Positions 45,606-54,949 of a stretch of 64,000 nt of DNA are shown here, in pieces. The stretch's first letter is position 1, and the number at the start of each line of letters is the position of its first letter. The stretch covers positions 155,649 to 219,648 of the forward strand of contig NZ_VDHJ01000001.1 in assembly GCF_006334925.1 (NCBI RefSeq), written 5' to 3'. Under the pieces are notes generated by a model. The model was given only the letters and a program-made list of their open reading frames with translations, ran no database searches and had not been told where the DNA came from. The stretch is from Corynebacterium tapiri. Its GTDB lineage: Bacteria; Actinomycetota; Actinomycetes; Mycobacteriales; Mycobacteriaceae. A program made the translations under genes and the position numbers.

Positions 45606-46283
45606 TTAGCTTTCGAAGAGAATGCCGGTAGGCAGGAAGTCGCAGGCGCGTTCCTTGGTGTTGATCCGACCGGTGGTGACGGCGAGCACGGTGCCATTTC
45701 CGGTGTCGGCGGTTCCAGAGATCGTGGCAGGGCCCTCGGGGTTGATGCCGTTGTTGTGCAGCGGGGTAGACCCGAACTTCAGAGTGTCCAGGTTGATCCA
45801 ATGCACATGCATCTGGCCCTGGTTGGGGGCGGCAGACGGAGTGCCCAGGGCTGTAAAGACAAACGCGGTCTGGTCCTCGCGGGCACCCGGTGCCGGGATC
45901 GAGGCCGGGCCAGGAACGGCGATTGCGCTGGCTACGGAGTCGCCAGTTCCGCCAATGCAGCCACCGGAAACGGTTGGCCATACGAACTGCTGGAAGTGGG
46001 GGCCGTTTTGGGGCAGGGGAGCGCCTTCGCCCTTGGTCTGACCAGTCGTAAATGCCAGGCCGGACTTCAACGCGTTAGAGATCTCCGGTGGCATCCACGG
46101 GAGGTTGGCAATCGCGGTGACCTTGGCGGCCAACTCCGGGGTGGGGCGGCCGAGTTCGTCCACGTACTGGGACGACAGGCCCGCCGGAATGACAGGGGCT
46201 GCCTGGGCAGCAGGGGCCATTGCCGTGCTGAGCAGCGCGACGGCACCGACGATGAGCCGGCGGGTAAAGCGTGGTCGATTCAC
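45606..46283 (-). CDS. Secreted protein of unknown function (Corynebacteriales type)
   Basis: A 225-residue exported protein. The signal peptide is residues 1-28 (Arg-rich start, hydrophobic core, cleavage after AQA). The mature part begins APVIPAGLSSQYVDELGRP and contains two Cys that could form a disulfide (in GGCIGG and RACDF). No enzyme motif is visible. A set of three MtrA-like repeats lies 57 bp upstream of the ATG, in keeping with a cell-envelope role. Confidence 0.7.
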   Translation of the reverse strand: MNRPRFTRRLIVGAVALLSTAMAPAAQAAPVIPAGLSSQYVDELGRPTPELAAKVTAIANLPWMPPEISNALKSGLAFTTGQTKGEGAPLPQNGPHFQQFVWPTVSGGCIGGTGDSVASAIAVPGPASIPAPGAREDQTAFVFTALGTPSAAPNQGQMHVHWINLDTLKFGSTPLHNNGINPEGPATISGTADTGNGTVLAVTTGRINTKERACDFLPTGILFES

Positions 46284-46339
46284 GGCAGTAGGGTGCCTTT
46301 CTCAATATCAATCAGCAAAGTGCTACAAGTTTCCCAGCG

Positions 46340-46366
46340 GTAACAATAGTCACAGCTGTAACATTT
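46340..46366. promoter_or_regulatory. Triple direct repeat resembling MtrA-binding sites
   Basis: GTAACAATA-GTCACAGCT-GTAACATTT: three copies with exact 9-nt spacing. They resemble the GTCACAgcg-type direct repeats reported for the cell-envelope regulator MtrA. The site lies between the divergent secreted-protein gene and typA, nearer the former. Confidence 0.45.
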
Positions 46367-46524
46367 GCAAGCAGTTGACTAGAAGAGGGTACACATATCA
46401 GGGGTTTTGTCGAGGTCACCAGGCTGCAATGAGCGTCGAGAAGCGAAGCAGGGTACTGTAAGGCACGACGCGGCGCGTGTGGTGCCGCCTTTTCTTTCCC
46501 GCTTTGTATTAAGGAGCGCCTTTC

Positions 46525-48444
46525 GTGAGCCAATCCCACCCCGAGTTCCGTAACGTTGCCATCGTTGCACACGTTGACCACGGTAAAACCACCCTGGTCA
46601 ACGGCATGCTCGAGCAATCGGGCGCCTTCGGCGACCACGGCGAGGTTGCCGATCGCGTCATGGACTCTGGTGACCTGGAGCGCGAGAAGGGCATCACCAT
46701 CCTTGCTAAGAACACCTCCATTCGCCGTAAGGGCAAGGGCAAGGACGGCGCCGATCTGGTGATCAACGTCATCGACACCCCCGGCCACGCCGACTTCGGC
46801 GGTGAGGTCGAGCGCGGCCTGTCCATGGTCGACGGTGTGGTGTTGCTTGTCGACGCCTCCGAAGGCCCGCTCCCACAGACCCGCTTCGTTCTGTCCAAGG
46901 CGCTGGCTGCCAAGATGCCGGTGATCATCTGTGTGAACAAGACCGATCGCCCGGACGCACGTATCGACGAGGTTGTCGAGGAATCCCAGGACCTCCTCCT
47001 GGAGCTGGCCTCCGCTCTGGAGGACCCCGAGGCTGCCGAGGCCGCCGAGCAGTTGCTCGAGCTTCCCGTGCTCTACGCCTCCGGCCGCGAGGGCAAGGCC
47101 TCGACCGAGAACCCGGGCGATGGCAACGCGCCGGAGGCCGAGGACCTGCAGGCCCTGTTCGACGTGATCTACGACGTTCTGCCGGAGCCCTCTGCTGACG
47201 TGGACGCCCCGCTGCAGGCACACGTGACTAACCTGGACTCCTCCTCCTTCCTGGGTCGTATCGGCCTGGTGCGCATCCACAAGGGCACCCTGAAGAAGGG
47301 CCAGCACGTCGCCTGGATCCACTACGACGCCGACGGCAACCAGCACGTCAAGAACGTCAAGATTGCCGAGCTGCTCAAGACCGAGGGCATGGAGCGTAAG
47401 TCCACGGATGAGACCGTCGTGGCTGGTGACATCGCCGCTATCTCCGGTATTGACGAGATCATGATCGGCGACACGCTGGCAGACCCCGAGAACCCGGAGG
47501 CCCTGCCGCGCATCACCGTCGATGAGCCGGCAATCTCCATGACCATCGGTGTGAATACCTCCCCGATGGCTGGTCGCGGTGGCGGCGACAAGCTGACCGC
47601 CCGCATGGTCAAGGCACGTCTGGACCAGGAGCTCATCGGTAACGTGTCCCTGCGCGTTCTGCCGACCGAGCGCCCCGACGCCTGGGAGGTGCAGGGCCGA
47701 GGCGAAATGGCTCTGTCCGTCCTCATCGAGACGATGCGCCGCGAGGGCTTCGAGCTCACCGTGGGCAAGCCGCAGGTGGTTACCCAGGAGATCGACGGCA
47801 AGATCCACGAGCCGTACGAGCACATGGTCATCGACACCCCGGGTGAGCACCAGGGTGCCGTTACGCAGCTGATGGCAAACCGCAAGGGGCAGATGGTCTC
47901 GATGGCCAACGCTGCTGGCGGTTGGGTCCGCATGGAATTCGAGATCCCGGCCCGTGGCCTGATCGGCTTCCGCACCACCTTCCTGACTGAGACGCGCGGC
48001 GCAGGCATTGCCAACTCCTTCTCCATCGGCCTGCGCCCCTGGGCCGGCGAGATCAAGGATCGCGCGCAGGGCTCGCTGGTGGCAGACCGCTCCGGCCAGA
48101 TCACCGCTTATGCTCTGACCCAGCTGGCTGATCGCGGCAGCTTCTTCGTTGAGCCCGGAACCGAGGCCTACGAGGGCATGGTCGTGGGACGCAACAACCG
48201 TGATGAGGACATGGACGTCAACATCACCAAGGAAAAGAAGCTGACCAACATGCGTTCGGCCACCGCCGACGCCACCGTCACCCTGGCTAAGGCTCACGTG
48301 CTCAGCCTCGACGAGGCCATCGAGTTCTGTGGTGCCGACGAGTGCGTTGAGGTCACCCCGGAGATGCTGCGCGTGCGCAAGGTCATCTTGTCCGCTACCG
48401 AGCGTGGCCGTGCCCGCTCTCGCGCGAAGAACCTCAACAAGTAA
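46525..48444 (+). CDS. typA: Ribosome-associated GTPase TypA/BipA
   Basis: A 639-residue translational GTPase. G1 is AHVDHGKTTL, G2 includes REKGITILAKN, G3 is DTPGHADFGGEVER, G4 is NKTDRPDAR. EF-G-like domains II, III and V and the C-terminal BipA domain follow (GRGEMALSVLIETMRREGFE, PARGLIGFRTTFLTETRG). It acts on the 50S subunit in ribosome assembly and stress adaptation. GTG start with AAGGAG 9 nt upstream. Confidence 0.95.
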   Translation: MSQSHPEFRNVAIVAHVDHGKTTLVNGMLEQSGAFGDHGEVADRVMDSGDLEREKGITILAKNTSIRRKGKGKDGADLVINVIDTPGHADFGGEVERGLSMVDGVVLLVDASEGPLPQTRFVLSKALAAKMPVIICVNKTDRPDARIDEVVEESQDLLLELASALEDPEAAEAAEQLLELPVLYASGREGKASTENPGDGNAPEAEDLQALFDVIYDVLPEPSADVDAPLQAHVTNLDSSSFLGRIGLVRIHKGTLKKGQHVAWIHYDADGNQHVKNVKIAELLKTEGMERKSTDETVVAGDIAAISGIDEIMIGDTLADPENPEALPRITVDEPAISMTIGVNTSPMAGRGGGDKLTARMVKARLDQELIGNVSLRVLPTERPDAWEVQGRGEMALSVLIETMRREGFELTVGKPQVVTQEIDGKIHEPYEHMVIDTPGEHQGAVTQLMANRKGQMVSMANAAGGWVRMEFEIPARGLIGFRTTFLTETRGAGIANSFSIGLRPWAGEIKDRAQGSLVADRSGQITAYALTQLADRGSFFVEPGTEAYEGMVVGRNNRDEDMDVNITKEKKLTNMRSATADATVTLAKAHVLSLDEAIEFCGADECVEVTPEMLRVRKVILSATERGRARSRAKNLNK

Positions 48445-48455
48445 CATCTCTCCGT

Positions 48456-50066
48456 ATGACGGTACGTCCCGGATGGCGACTGCCCGCAGTGCTGGCCACT
48501 GCGGGCCTGCTTGTTTCTGCCTGCATGGCTAACCCCGGCCCTCCACCCACCGTGGAGCCGGAGGCCCCGACAACGTCAAGCTCGCCCGTTCCCACGACCA
48601 CTCCGACCTCCTCGCGCACGCAGGTCTCGGTCGGGATCGACCCGCTACGCAACGGACTCAACCCGCATCTCATCGCTGATAACCAGGCGGTGGTGGACGC
48701 GATTGCGGATCTCACTCTGCCCAGCGCGTTCCGTAATGGTGAGCTCAACGAGGACCTGTTGGTCTCGGCGGTGGAGGTGCCACCGAGCTCCGCAAACGTG
48801 GTGCAAACAGTGCGCTACGAGCTGCGCCCGGAAGCCCAGTGGTCCGACGGAACGCCCATTACCGGGGCAGATTTTCTGTACCTGTGGCAGGCCATGACCA
48901 GCACGCCGGGCGTGGTCGATCCATCCGGTTACCGCGCGATTTCGGCGGTAGACCAAGCCGAGGGTGGGCGGGTGATTACGGTCGATTTCTCACAACGCGT
49001 CGAATCGTGGCGTGAGCTGTTTACCCATCTGCTTCCCTCGCACCTTGCGGAACCGGAGGGGAAGGCCTTCGCCACGACGTTCTACAGCGAACTGCCGGCC
49101 TCGGCCGGGCGTTTCATGGTGCAATCGGTGGACCGCTCGCGCGGCATGATCCTGTTGCATCGCAACGATCGCTTCTGGGGCAAGGATCCCGCCAAGTACG
49201 ATGTGCTGCGCCTGAACTTCGTCACCTCCGTGACGGAGGGCGTGGACCAGCTGCGCAACGGACAGATCTCGTTCCTTGATGTCACGCCCGCAGAGACCTC
49301 CGCCGAGGCCTATCGCCTCCTTCCCGGGGCGCAAACCCAGGTGGTGGACACTCCCCGCCGACTCAACCTCGACGTCAACGTGGCATCGGAAGCTTTGAGC
49401 ACACCCGAACGTCGAAACGCGTTGTTCTCGCTTCTCGACGTCTCCTTGATCGCCCGGCAGGCCGCTGGCCGCAGCAGTGACGTGGTCGTCCCTCCGCAAG
49501 TGAGCTACCAGCCCTTTGCGGCAATCGAGGACCTGCGCAAGACCACACAGGAATCGCCGCTACGCATCGGCGCTGATCCTGCCGATGAGCAAGGCACGAG
49601 CGCGGTACGGGCGATTACTGACTCGCTCACCCGCCAGGGAATCAAGGCGGAGGCCGTTGCCACCGACGTGCCAACGGCTGCGCGCCGCGAGCTGCCCGGC
49701 GGCAACCTAGACGCCTACGTGTCCTGGGATGTGGACGATTCCAGCGCGCAAGACCTCGCCAGCCGCTATCAATGCCCGCCCGTGGCCACTGGTCAGACCC
49801 AACACGTGCGCTTGTCTAACCTCACCGGCTACTGTGCACCAGACGCTGAAGAGCTGAGCGCCAGCATTCTGTCCGGTGCTCGGGGACAGAGCGAGGCCAA
49901 CGACGTGGTGCGCGGGTTGAATGCTGCTCAGGCCCTGACGCTCCCACTAATGACTGAGCGTAGGGTCGTGGTTCTTGGAGAAGGCATCATTGGCCCTAGC
50001 CCGGACCTCAATCAGTGGGCAGAAGGCCTGTCTTCAGCCGGTAGCTGGTCAATTAAGGAGAGATAA
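48456..50066 (+). CDS. lpqW: LpqW-like lipoprotein (SBP family 5 fold)
   Basis: A 536-residue lipoprotein with the signal peptide ending in LVSAC (lipidated Cys23) and a Pro/Thr/Ser-rich linker before the solute-binding fold. It looks like a peptide-binding protein, but its place between typA and mshB matches mycobacterial lpqW. LpqW there tunes lipomannan/LAM synthesis rather than peptide uptake. That role is inferred from synteny; there are no transporter genes next to it. Confidence 0.75.
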   Translation: MTVRPGWRLPAVLATAGLLVSACMANPGPPPTVEPEAPTTSSSPVPTTTPTSSRTQVSVGIDPLRNGLNPHLIADNQAVVDAIADLTLPSAFRNGELNEDLLVSAVEVPPSSANVVQTVRYELRPEAQWSDGTPITGADFLYLWQAMTSTPGVVDPSGYRAISAVDQAEGGRVITVDFSQRVESWRELFTHLLPSHLAEPEGKAFATTFYSELPASAGRFMVQSVDRSRGMILLHRNDRFWGKDPAKYDVLRLNFVTSVTEGVDQLRNGQISFLDVTPAETSAEAYRLLPGAQTQVVDTPRRLNLDVNVASEALSTPERRNALFSLLDVSLIARQAAGRSSDVVVPPQVSYQPFAAIEDLRKTTQESPLRIGADPADEQGTSAVRAITDSLTRQGIKAEAVATDVPTAARRELPGGNLDAYVSWDVDDSSAQDLASRYQCPPVATGQTQHVRLSNLTGYCAPDAEELSASILSGARGQSEANDVVRGLNAAQALTLPLMTERRVVVLGEGIIGPSPDLNQWAEGLSSAGSWSIKER

Positions 50067-50069
50067 GTA

Positions 50070-50942
50070 ATGGTCAGAGACCTGGTCGGCCGCCGAGTCG
50101 TGGCAGTGCACGCCCATCCGGATGATGAGTCGATCTTCACCGGCGGCACCTTAGCTCAGCTTGCTCGCCGCGGGGCAGACGTCACTGTGGTGACGTGCAC
50201 CCTGGGTGAGGAAGGCGAGGTGATCGGAGCCCCGTTCGGTGAACTGGTCGCAGACCACGCCGATCAGCTTGGCGGGTTCCGCATCGCGGAGCTTACTCAG
50301 GCGTTGGGGCACCTGGGGGTGCGCGGAGAATTCCTGGGTGCTGCCGGGCGTTTCCGCGACTCCGGCATGGTTGGCTCGCCTGCTCACGACAACCCGCGGG
50401 CCTTCGTACGGCGCACCGATGAGGCCATTGAATGCCTGGTCGAGGTTTTCCGCCGGATTCGCCCCGAGGTCGTAATCACCTACGGCCCGGATGGGGGTTA
50501 CGGTCACCCGGACCACATTCAGGCCCACCGAATCACGCACGCGGCCGCCGAGATCGTGGACGTTCCCCGAGTGGTGTGGGCCTGCGCGGATCGGGCAGAG
50601 ATGGATGAGGCGCTTGCTGCGATCGACAAGATTCCCGCTGGCTGGCGCGTGGCGCAGGACCAGGAGATCGCCGCGGTGGATGGCTTTGACGCAGTTATTG
50701 ACTTGAGCGATCAGGACTACTACGCCAAGTCGGCCGCGATGCGGGCACACGCTACCCAACTGTGGCTGGCCGATGGCAGCGTGTCTGCCACCAATCCGCA
50801 GGCTGCTTACGGTCACGCCTCCGATGGCCACACGGTGTTTGCGCTGTCCAACCTCATCGCCCAGCCATTGCTGCGGCGGGAGCACTACCGCTCAGGGGTA
50901 GGCTTGCCCGTCAGTGGCACGGACCTTTTCGCTGGCCTCTAG
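50070..50942 (+). CDS. mshB: N-acetyl-GlcN-inositol deacetylase MshB (mycothiol synthesis)
   Basis: A 290-residue zinc deacetylase removing the acetyl group from GlcNAc-Ins, the second step of mycothiol formation. The zinc site is in HAHPDDES (His16 and Asp19), with the third ligand in GYGHPDHIQAH. GEEGEVIG and the C-terminal NPQAAYGH region match MshB. Mycothiol is the actinobacterial substitute for glutathione. The gene follows lpqW by 3 bp. Confidence 0.92.
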   Translation: MVRDLVGRRVVAVHAHPDDESIFTGGTLAQLARRGADVTVVTCTLGEEGEVIGAPFGELVADHADQLGGFRIAELTQALGHLGVRGEFLGAAGRFRDSGMVGSPAHDNPRAFVRRTDEAIECLVEVFRRIRPEVVITYGPDGGYGHPDHIQAHRITHAAAEIVDVPRVVWACADRAEMDEALAAIDKIPAGWRVAQDQEIAAVDGFDAVIDLSDQDYYAKSAAMRAHATQLWLADGSVSATNPQAAYGHASDGHTVFALSNLIAQPLLRREHYRSGVGLPVSGTDLFAGL

Positions 50943-50955
50943 GGGGATTCAGGAA

Positions 50956-51345
50956 GTGTCGAGTCCCATCTATCGCTCAGAGTTCTCCACCGGTGAGCTC
51001 ATCAGTGGGCTTTCGTGGCTAGGCGTTGGTGCTATCGCCTCGTTGATCCTCGAGGTGGTCTACCTGGGGACCTGGCTGCATGTGGGCCAGGTGGCCCTGC
51101 CATTTCCCTGGACCATCCCGGTTGCGTTCGGATTCAATATGGTTCTCACACGCACAGCGCGGCTGTGGTCTGAGCGCCCGGTACTGGCGGCGGTTCCCCT
51201 GATTGTGTGGTGCGTAGGCTTCTTCATCCTTCTCATGTGGCCGGCGGTGACGGGTAACCAATTGCTGGGCACTAATATGCGGGTAGTTGTGCTGCTCATG
51301 GCGGGGATCGCGGGAGGCATGTGGCCGCTGATTCGCCCGCAGTGA
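50956..51345 (+). CDS. Four-helix membrane protein of unknown function
   Basis: About 129 residues with four hydrophobic helices. The GTG at 50956 was chosen because GGGGGA precedes it and translation after it reads SSPIYRSEFSTGELIS; upstream in-frame codons overlap mshB. It lies 13 bp after mshB, in the same order as small membrane proteins next to mshB in other Corynebacteriales. Function unknown. Confidence 0.65.
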   Translation: MSSPIYRSEFSTGELISGLSWLGVGAIASLILEVVYLGTWLHVGQVALPFPWTIPVAFGFNMVLTRTARLWSERPVLAAVPLIVWCVGFFILLMWPAVTGNQLLGTNMRVVVLLMAGIAGGMWPLIRPQ

Positions 51346-51396
51346 CATACTGCAGTATAGAGACTTTTGGGATTTTGCTGAGGAGTTAAAAGAGAT

Positions 51397-51729
51397 ATGA
51401 CGTACACCATCGCGCAGCCCTGCGTGGACGTTCTCGACCGCGCCTGCGTTGAGGAGTGCCCGGTCGACTGCATCTACGAGGGCAAGCGCATGCTCTACAT
51501 CCACCCCGACGAGTGCGTGGACTGCGGCGCGTGCGAGCCCGCCTGCCCGGTGGAGGCAATCTTCTACGAGGACGATGTCCCGGACGAGTGGTGGGATTAC
51601 AACGAGGCCAATGCGGCCTTCTTCGATGACCTCGGCTCGCCGGGTGGAGCTGCCAAGCTGGGCCCGCAGGACTTCGACCACCCGATGATCGCGGGCCTGC
51701 CCCCGCAGAACCAGGACTCTGGGGAATAA
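51397..51729 (+). CDS. fdxC: Seven-iron ferredoxin (FdxA/FdxC type)
   Basis: A 110-residue ferredoxin with one [3Fe-4S] and one [4Fe-4S] cluster, typical of actinobacteria. Cysteines are arranged in [20 protein letters not shown] and [20 protein letters not shown] conserved extension ([27 protein letters not shown]) fills the C-terminal half. It is a cytoplasmic electron carrier for P450s or other oxidoreductases. Followed after one base by dapC. Confidence 0.93.
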   Translation: MTYTIAQPCVDVLDRACVEECPVDCIYEGKRMLYIHPDECVDCGACEPACPVEAIFYEDDVPDEWWDYNEANAAFFDDLGSPGGAAKLGPQDFDHPMIAGLPPQNQDSGE

Positions 51730-51730
51730 C

Positions 51731-52837
51731 ATGGCACGTCAACCTCTGAGCACACGTTTGCCGGATTTTCCTTGGGATTCCCTCAAGGACGCGAAGGCTA
51801 AGGCGGAGGCGCACCCGGACGGGATCGTCAACCTGTCGGTCGGTACGCCGGTCGATGACGTTGCTCCGTCCATCCAGCTAGCGCTTGCGGAGTCCTCGAA
51901 CATCTCTGGTTACCCGCAGACCATGGGTACGCCGGAGCTGCGTGACTCCATCGTGGCGTGGTTGGAGCGTCGCTATGGTGTGTCAGGGTTGACGGAAAAG
52001 TCTGTGCTCCCGGTGGTGGGCACGAAGGAAGCCATTGCCTGGTTGCCCACCCTGTTGGGCGTTTCGGGAAAGGTAGTCATCCCCGAGGTGGCTTACCCGA
52101 CCTACGAGGTCGCCGCCAGGCTGGCCGGAGCCAGCGTGCAGCGCGCGGACTCGCTGTTGCAGCTCGGGCCCTCGAGCCCCGACCTGATGTTCATCAACTC
52201 GCCGTCCAATCCGACCGGCAAGGTGCTGGGCATCGATCACCTGCGCAAGGTGGTCCAGTTTGCCCGCGAACGCAACGTGATCATTGCTGCCGACGAGTGC
52301 TACATCGGGCTTGGCTGGGACGATGAGAACCCGCCGATCTCACTGCTCGACCCCCGCGTCACCGATGGTGACATGACCAACCTGCTGGTCATTCACTCGT
52401 TGTCCAAGTCATCGAACCTGGCCGGTTACCGAGCCGGCTTCCTGGCGGGTGACGAGTCCCTGATCCAGGAGCTGCTGCAGGTGCGCAAGCACGCCGGTCT
52501 CATGATGCCGGCGCCTGTACAGCACGCTATGGTCGCCGCCCTCAACGACGACGAACAGGAGCAAGCCCAGAGGCTGCGCTACGCTTCTCGACGCGCTCAG
52601 CTCATGCGGGCACTGTCCGAGGCAGGGATGCGTATCGACGAATCCCACGCCGGACTATACCTCTGGGCCACCCGCGGGGAGCCCTGCCGGGAGACGCTCG
52701 ACTGGTTGGCTGGCCTGGGCATCCTGGTCGCTCCCGGTGACTTCTACGGCCCGCGCGGTGAAGAATACGTGCGTGTTGCGCTGACCGGAACTGATGAGCG
52801 CATCGAGGCGGCCTGCCGTCGTCTTGCATCCGCCTAG
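51731..52837 (+). CDS. dapC: N-succinyldiaminopimelate aminotransferase DapC
   Basis: A 368-residue class I PLP aminotransferase in the succinylase branch of lysine/DAP synthesis. NSPSNPTGKVL is the canonical class I motif. DECYIGLGWD is the cofactor region and SLSKSSNLAGYRAGF holds the Schiff-base Lys. Its place next to fdxC is the standard actinobacterial arrangement. It acts between DapD and DapE, whose genes lie 3-7 kb downstream. Confidence 0.93.
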   Translation: MARQPLSTRLPDFPWDSLKDAKAKAEAHPDGIVNLSVGTPVDDVAPSIQLALAESSNISGYPQTMGTPELRDSIVAWLERRYGVSGLTEKSVLPVVGTKEAIAWLPTLLGVSGKVVIPEVAYPTYEVAARLAGASVQRADSLLQLGPSSPDLMFINSPSNPTGKVLGIDHLRKVVQFARERNVIIAADECYIGLGWDDENPPISLLDPRVTDGDMTNLLVIHSLSKSSNLAGYRAGFLAGDESLIQELLQVRKHAGLMMPAPVQHAMVAALNDDEQEQAQRLRYASRRAQLMRALSEAGMRIDESHAGLYLWATRGEPCRETLDWLAGLGILVAPGDFYGPRGEEYVRVALTGTDERIEAACRRLASA

Positions 52838-52840
52838 CCT

Positions 52841-53716
52841 GTGAACTTCCCACGCCCGGATGGGCGACCTCCTGCCCGCCGGGGCGTTGTAGCCCGGCGG
52901 GTAGTTTTGCGTGACCGGGTTCCGGAGGGCGAGTATTTTGCCGCACGCGCCGGCGATAGCCCATTCATTCCGGGGGAGCTCTTACCGAGCGGTATGACCC
53001 TGCCGGGTGCAGTGCCTGCGTGGACGTTTCCGCACGTGGATGCGGAAACGCCGGTGGACCTCGACTATCAGGTGATTTTTCGCGATGAGCGGATCATGGT
53101 CGTCGATAAGCCTCATTTCCTCCCCGCGACCCCCAATGGGCGGCTGGTGGCCAACACCGTGCAAACCCGATTGCGGGCGCGCGAGGGGGAGGACATTACC
53201 GTGTTGCATCGCCTGGACGTGCTTACCGCTGGCTTATTGCTGTGTTCGCGCGAATCGCAGACTCGCGGGGATTATCAACAGCTCTTTGCCAATAAGCGGG
53301 TGCACAAGACGTACTATGCCCGAGTTTCGGGCTGGCCGCGTCTGCGCGCGGGATGGAATGAGATTCGGCTGCCGCTGCTCAAGCACCCGGGCGGCCGGGT
53401 AGAGGTCAATCCAACGGGGCGAATGACGGTGACCATTGCGCGCCAAGTCGAGACGGACGTCGTGGAGTTTTCTCCGCTAACTGGATTTACTCATCAGCTG
53501 CGGGTTGTGGCGGCTTGGCTGGGAGCACCAATCGTGGGAGACCCGGTATACGGTCATGCGGTTTCCTCAGCGACTTTGCCACTGCATCTCGTTGCTGCCG
53601 GGTTGGAGTTTTTGGATCCGTTCAGTGGTGAGCGGCGATCGTTTCGGAGTCCGCGGGGGCTGCCCGCTAGGATTTATCTGTTACCTGCACACGCTTCAAC
53701 TGAGAGGCTCGAATGA
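52841..53716 (+). CDS. RluA-family pseudouridine synthase
   Basis: A 291-residue RNA-modifying enzyme. The catalytic Asp sits in LHRLDVLTAGLLL (family motif HRLDxxTSGLL). DERIMVVDKPHFLPATPNG and FSPLTGFTHQLRV are further signatures. It isomerises uridine in rRNA or tRNA; the position is not predictable. The start is GTG 3 bp after dapC, and its end overlaps the GtrA gene. Confidence 0.88.
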   Translation: MNFPRPDGRPPARRGVVARRVVLRDRVPEGEYFAARAGDSPFIPGELLPSGMTLPGAVPAWTFPHVDAETPVDLDYQVIFRDERIMVVDKPHFLPATPNGRLVANTVQTRLRAREGEDITVLHRLDVLTAGLLLCSRESQTRGDYQQLFANKRVHKTYYARVSGWPRLRAGWNEIRLPLLKHPGGRVEVNPTGRMTVTIARQVETDVVEFSPLTGFTHQLRVVAAWLGAPIVGDPVYGHAVSSATLPLHLVAAGLEFLDPFSGERRSFRSPRGLPARIYLLPAHASTERLE

Positions 53717-54318
53717 CCCAGCCCCGTGTCGGCGGCTCGTCCGCGGCCCGGCGTTACGATGCCGAGCGACTCCTCAATGGCATGCGCCAGTTCATCATGT
53801 TTGGTGTGGTCGGTGGCTCGGGCACCATCGTCAACCTCGCCGTCGTGTACCTCAGCAAGAAGATTGCTGAACACGGCTGGGGGATTCTGGAACACGACGT
53901 CTTCAGCAATCTGTTTGGGACGCAGTTCAATATCCGCTGGTACCACGTGTTCATGGTCATCGCGTTCCTGGTGGCCAACACCTGGAACTACCAGCTGAAC
54001 CGCATGTGGACCTTCCGCGGAGTGCCCAAGCGCTCCTGGTTGCGCGGCTTCCTGCCCTTCCTGGCCTCGGGCTTGGTCTCGCTGGCAGTCTCCCAGATTG
54101 TGGCAACCTTACTGATGAATCCCACCTCGCCGCTGGCCCTTCCGGCCTACCTTGACGATTCCAGCGGCCTGCGCACGCGCTTCTATTGGGCGGCAGCCAT
54201 CTCGATCGTGGTGGCGATGCCTGTCAACTTTATGATCAACAAGCTGTGGGCTTTTCGGAAGCCCAAGACCGCGGCCATCGTAGACATGGTGGAGCCGACG
54301 CCCCGGTCAGAGGCTTAG
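53713..54318 (+). CDS. GtrA-family membrane protein
   Basis: A 201-residue protein with four membrane helices. RQFIMFGVVGGSGTIVNLAVVY and YQLNRMWTFRG (the usual N-x-W-T-F motif), and the second NKLWAFRK near the C-terminus, are diagnostic of GtrA. The family helps flip polyprenyl-linked sugars, so a cell-wall glycan role is likely. ATG overlaps the previous stop; its stop overlaps the convergent 50-residue gene. Confidence 0.88.
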   Translation: MTQPRVGGSSAARRYDAERLLNGMRQFIMFGVVGGSGTIVNLAVVYLSKKIAEHGWGILEHDVFSNLFGTQFNIRWYHVFMVIAFLVANTWNYQLNRMWTFRGVPKRSWLRGFLPFLASGLVSLAVSQIVATLLMNPTSPLALPAYLDDSSGLRTRFYWAAAISIVVAMPVNFMINKLWAFRKPKTAAIVDMVEPTPRSEA

Positions 54319-54467
54319 GAGTTCTGCTGCGCGGAGCTGCGGTCGTCCAGGCCCACAACCACGGCCGCCGCAGCGATGATGACCAGTAGGGCCACCCAAT
54401 TCGGAAGCCCGGCAGCGTAGATCGCTCCTAGGGCGATGGCGGCTAGGGGAAGGGCAATGCTCGTCAT
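54315..54467 (-). CDS. 50-residue single- or double-helix membrane protein
   Basis: A short ORF with AGGG before the ATG. It encodes two hydrophobic stretches separated by GLPNW, ending in a polar tail DDRSSAQQNS. It follows the 156-residue membrane protein gene by 11 bp and is likely the third gene of the XRE operon. Not in a family I know. Confidence 0.55.
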   Translation of the reverse strand: MTSIALPLAAIALGAIYAAGLPNWVALLVIIAAAAVVVGLDDRSSAQQNS

Positions 54468-54478
54468 GGCGCCCTAGT

Positions 54479-54949
54479 TTACTCATCCAGCGAGGCGTCG
54501 ACTCGGCGCTGATCACGGCGGCGCATTCTTTTGGCGAAGCGGGGGACGAACAATGCCGCCGCTATAGCTCCAACTACTGCGCCCAGGCCCACACTCCAAT
54601 CCGGAGAGCCCGCATTTGAGCGGACCATGTAGCCGACCACCGCAATGAGGATGAAGGCCGCACAGGTGGCCCATTCAATGGGCAGGACCTTCAGTGGGCC
54701 TGGATAGGGCATGCGCTTGCGCAGCCAGAAAACCCCGGCGAGTTCGGCGACGATGATTGGTAGGAGTAGGAGCAAGGCAGCGGCGGAATACGCGTCAGGC
54801 AAGATCCAGCACATGATCGCAAAGGTCGCCATTGTGGCAAACGCGTGTACACGCACATACACCGTGGATGACTGGTGGAGCAGCTGGCGCTCACGCTCGT
54901 CGTCGACGGCGGCGTCGTAACGCTTCACGATTGAGTCCAGGTAGTTCAT
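54479..54949 (-). CDS. Membrane protein co-encoded with XRE regulator
   Basis: A 156-residue protein. An N-terminal hydrophilic helix (NYLDSIVKRYDAAVDDERERQ) precedes four transmembrane helices (about 32-65, 88-108, 118-136) and a very basic tail (RFAKRMRRRDQRR). Its start overlaps the regulator stop (ATGA). This pairing of a short Cro/CI-type regulator with a small membrane protein is frequent in Gram-positives; function unknown. Confidence 0.7.
   Translation of the reverse strand: MNYLDSIVKRYDAAVDDERERQLLHQSSTVYVRVHAFATMATFAIMCWILPDAYSAAALLLLLPIIVAELAGVFWLRKRMPYPGPLKVLPIEWATCAAFILIAVVGYMVRSNAGSPDWSVGLGAVVGAIAAALFVPRFAKRMRRRDQRRVDASLDE

Noticed and set aside
45606..46283. Tat-exported substrate
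   Set aside because: There is Arg-Arg at residues 8-9, but the following residues do not fit the Tat consensus well; a Sec signal explains the start equally well.
46312..48447. 711-codon open frame antisense to typA
   Set aside because: It lies exactly opposite a conserved GTPase gene; low-complexity His/Gly/Leu/Asp-rich translation is the usual antisense image of high-GC codons.
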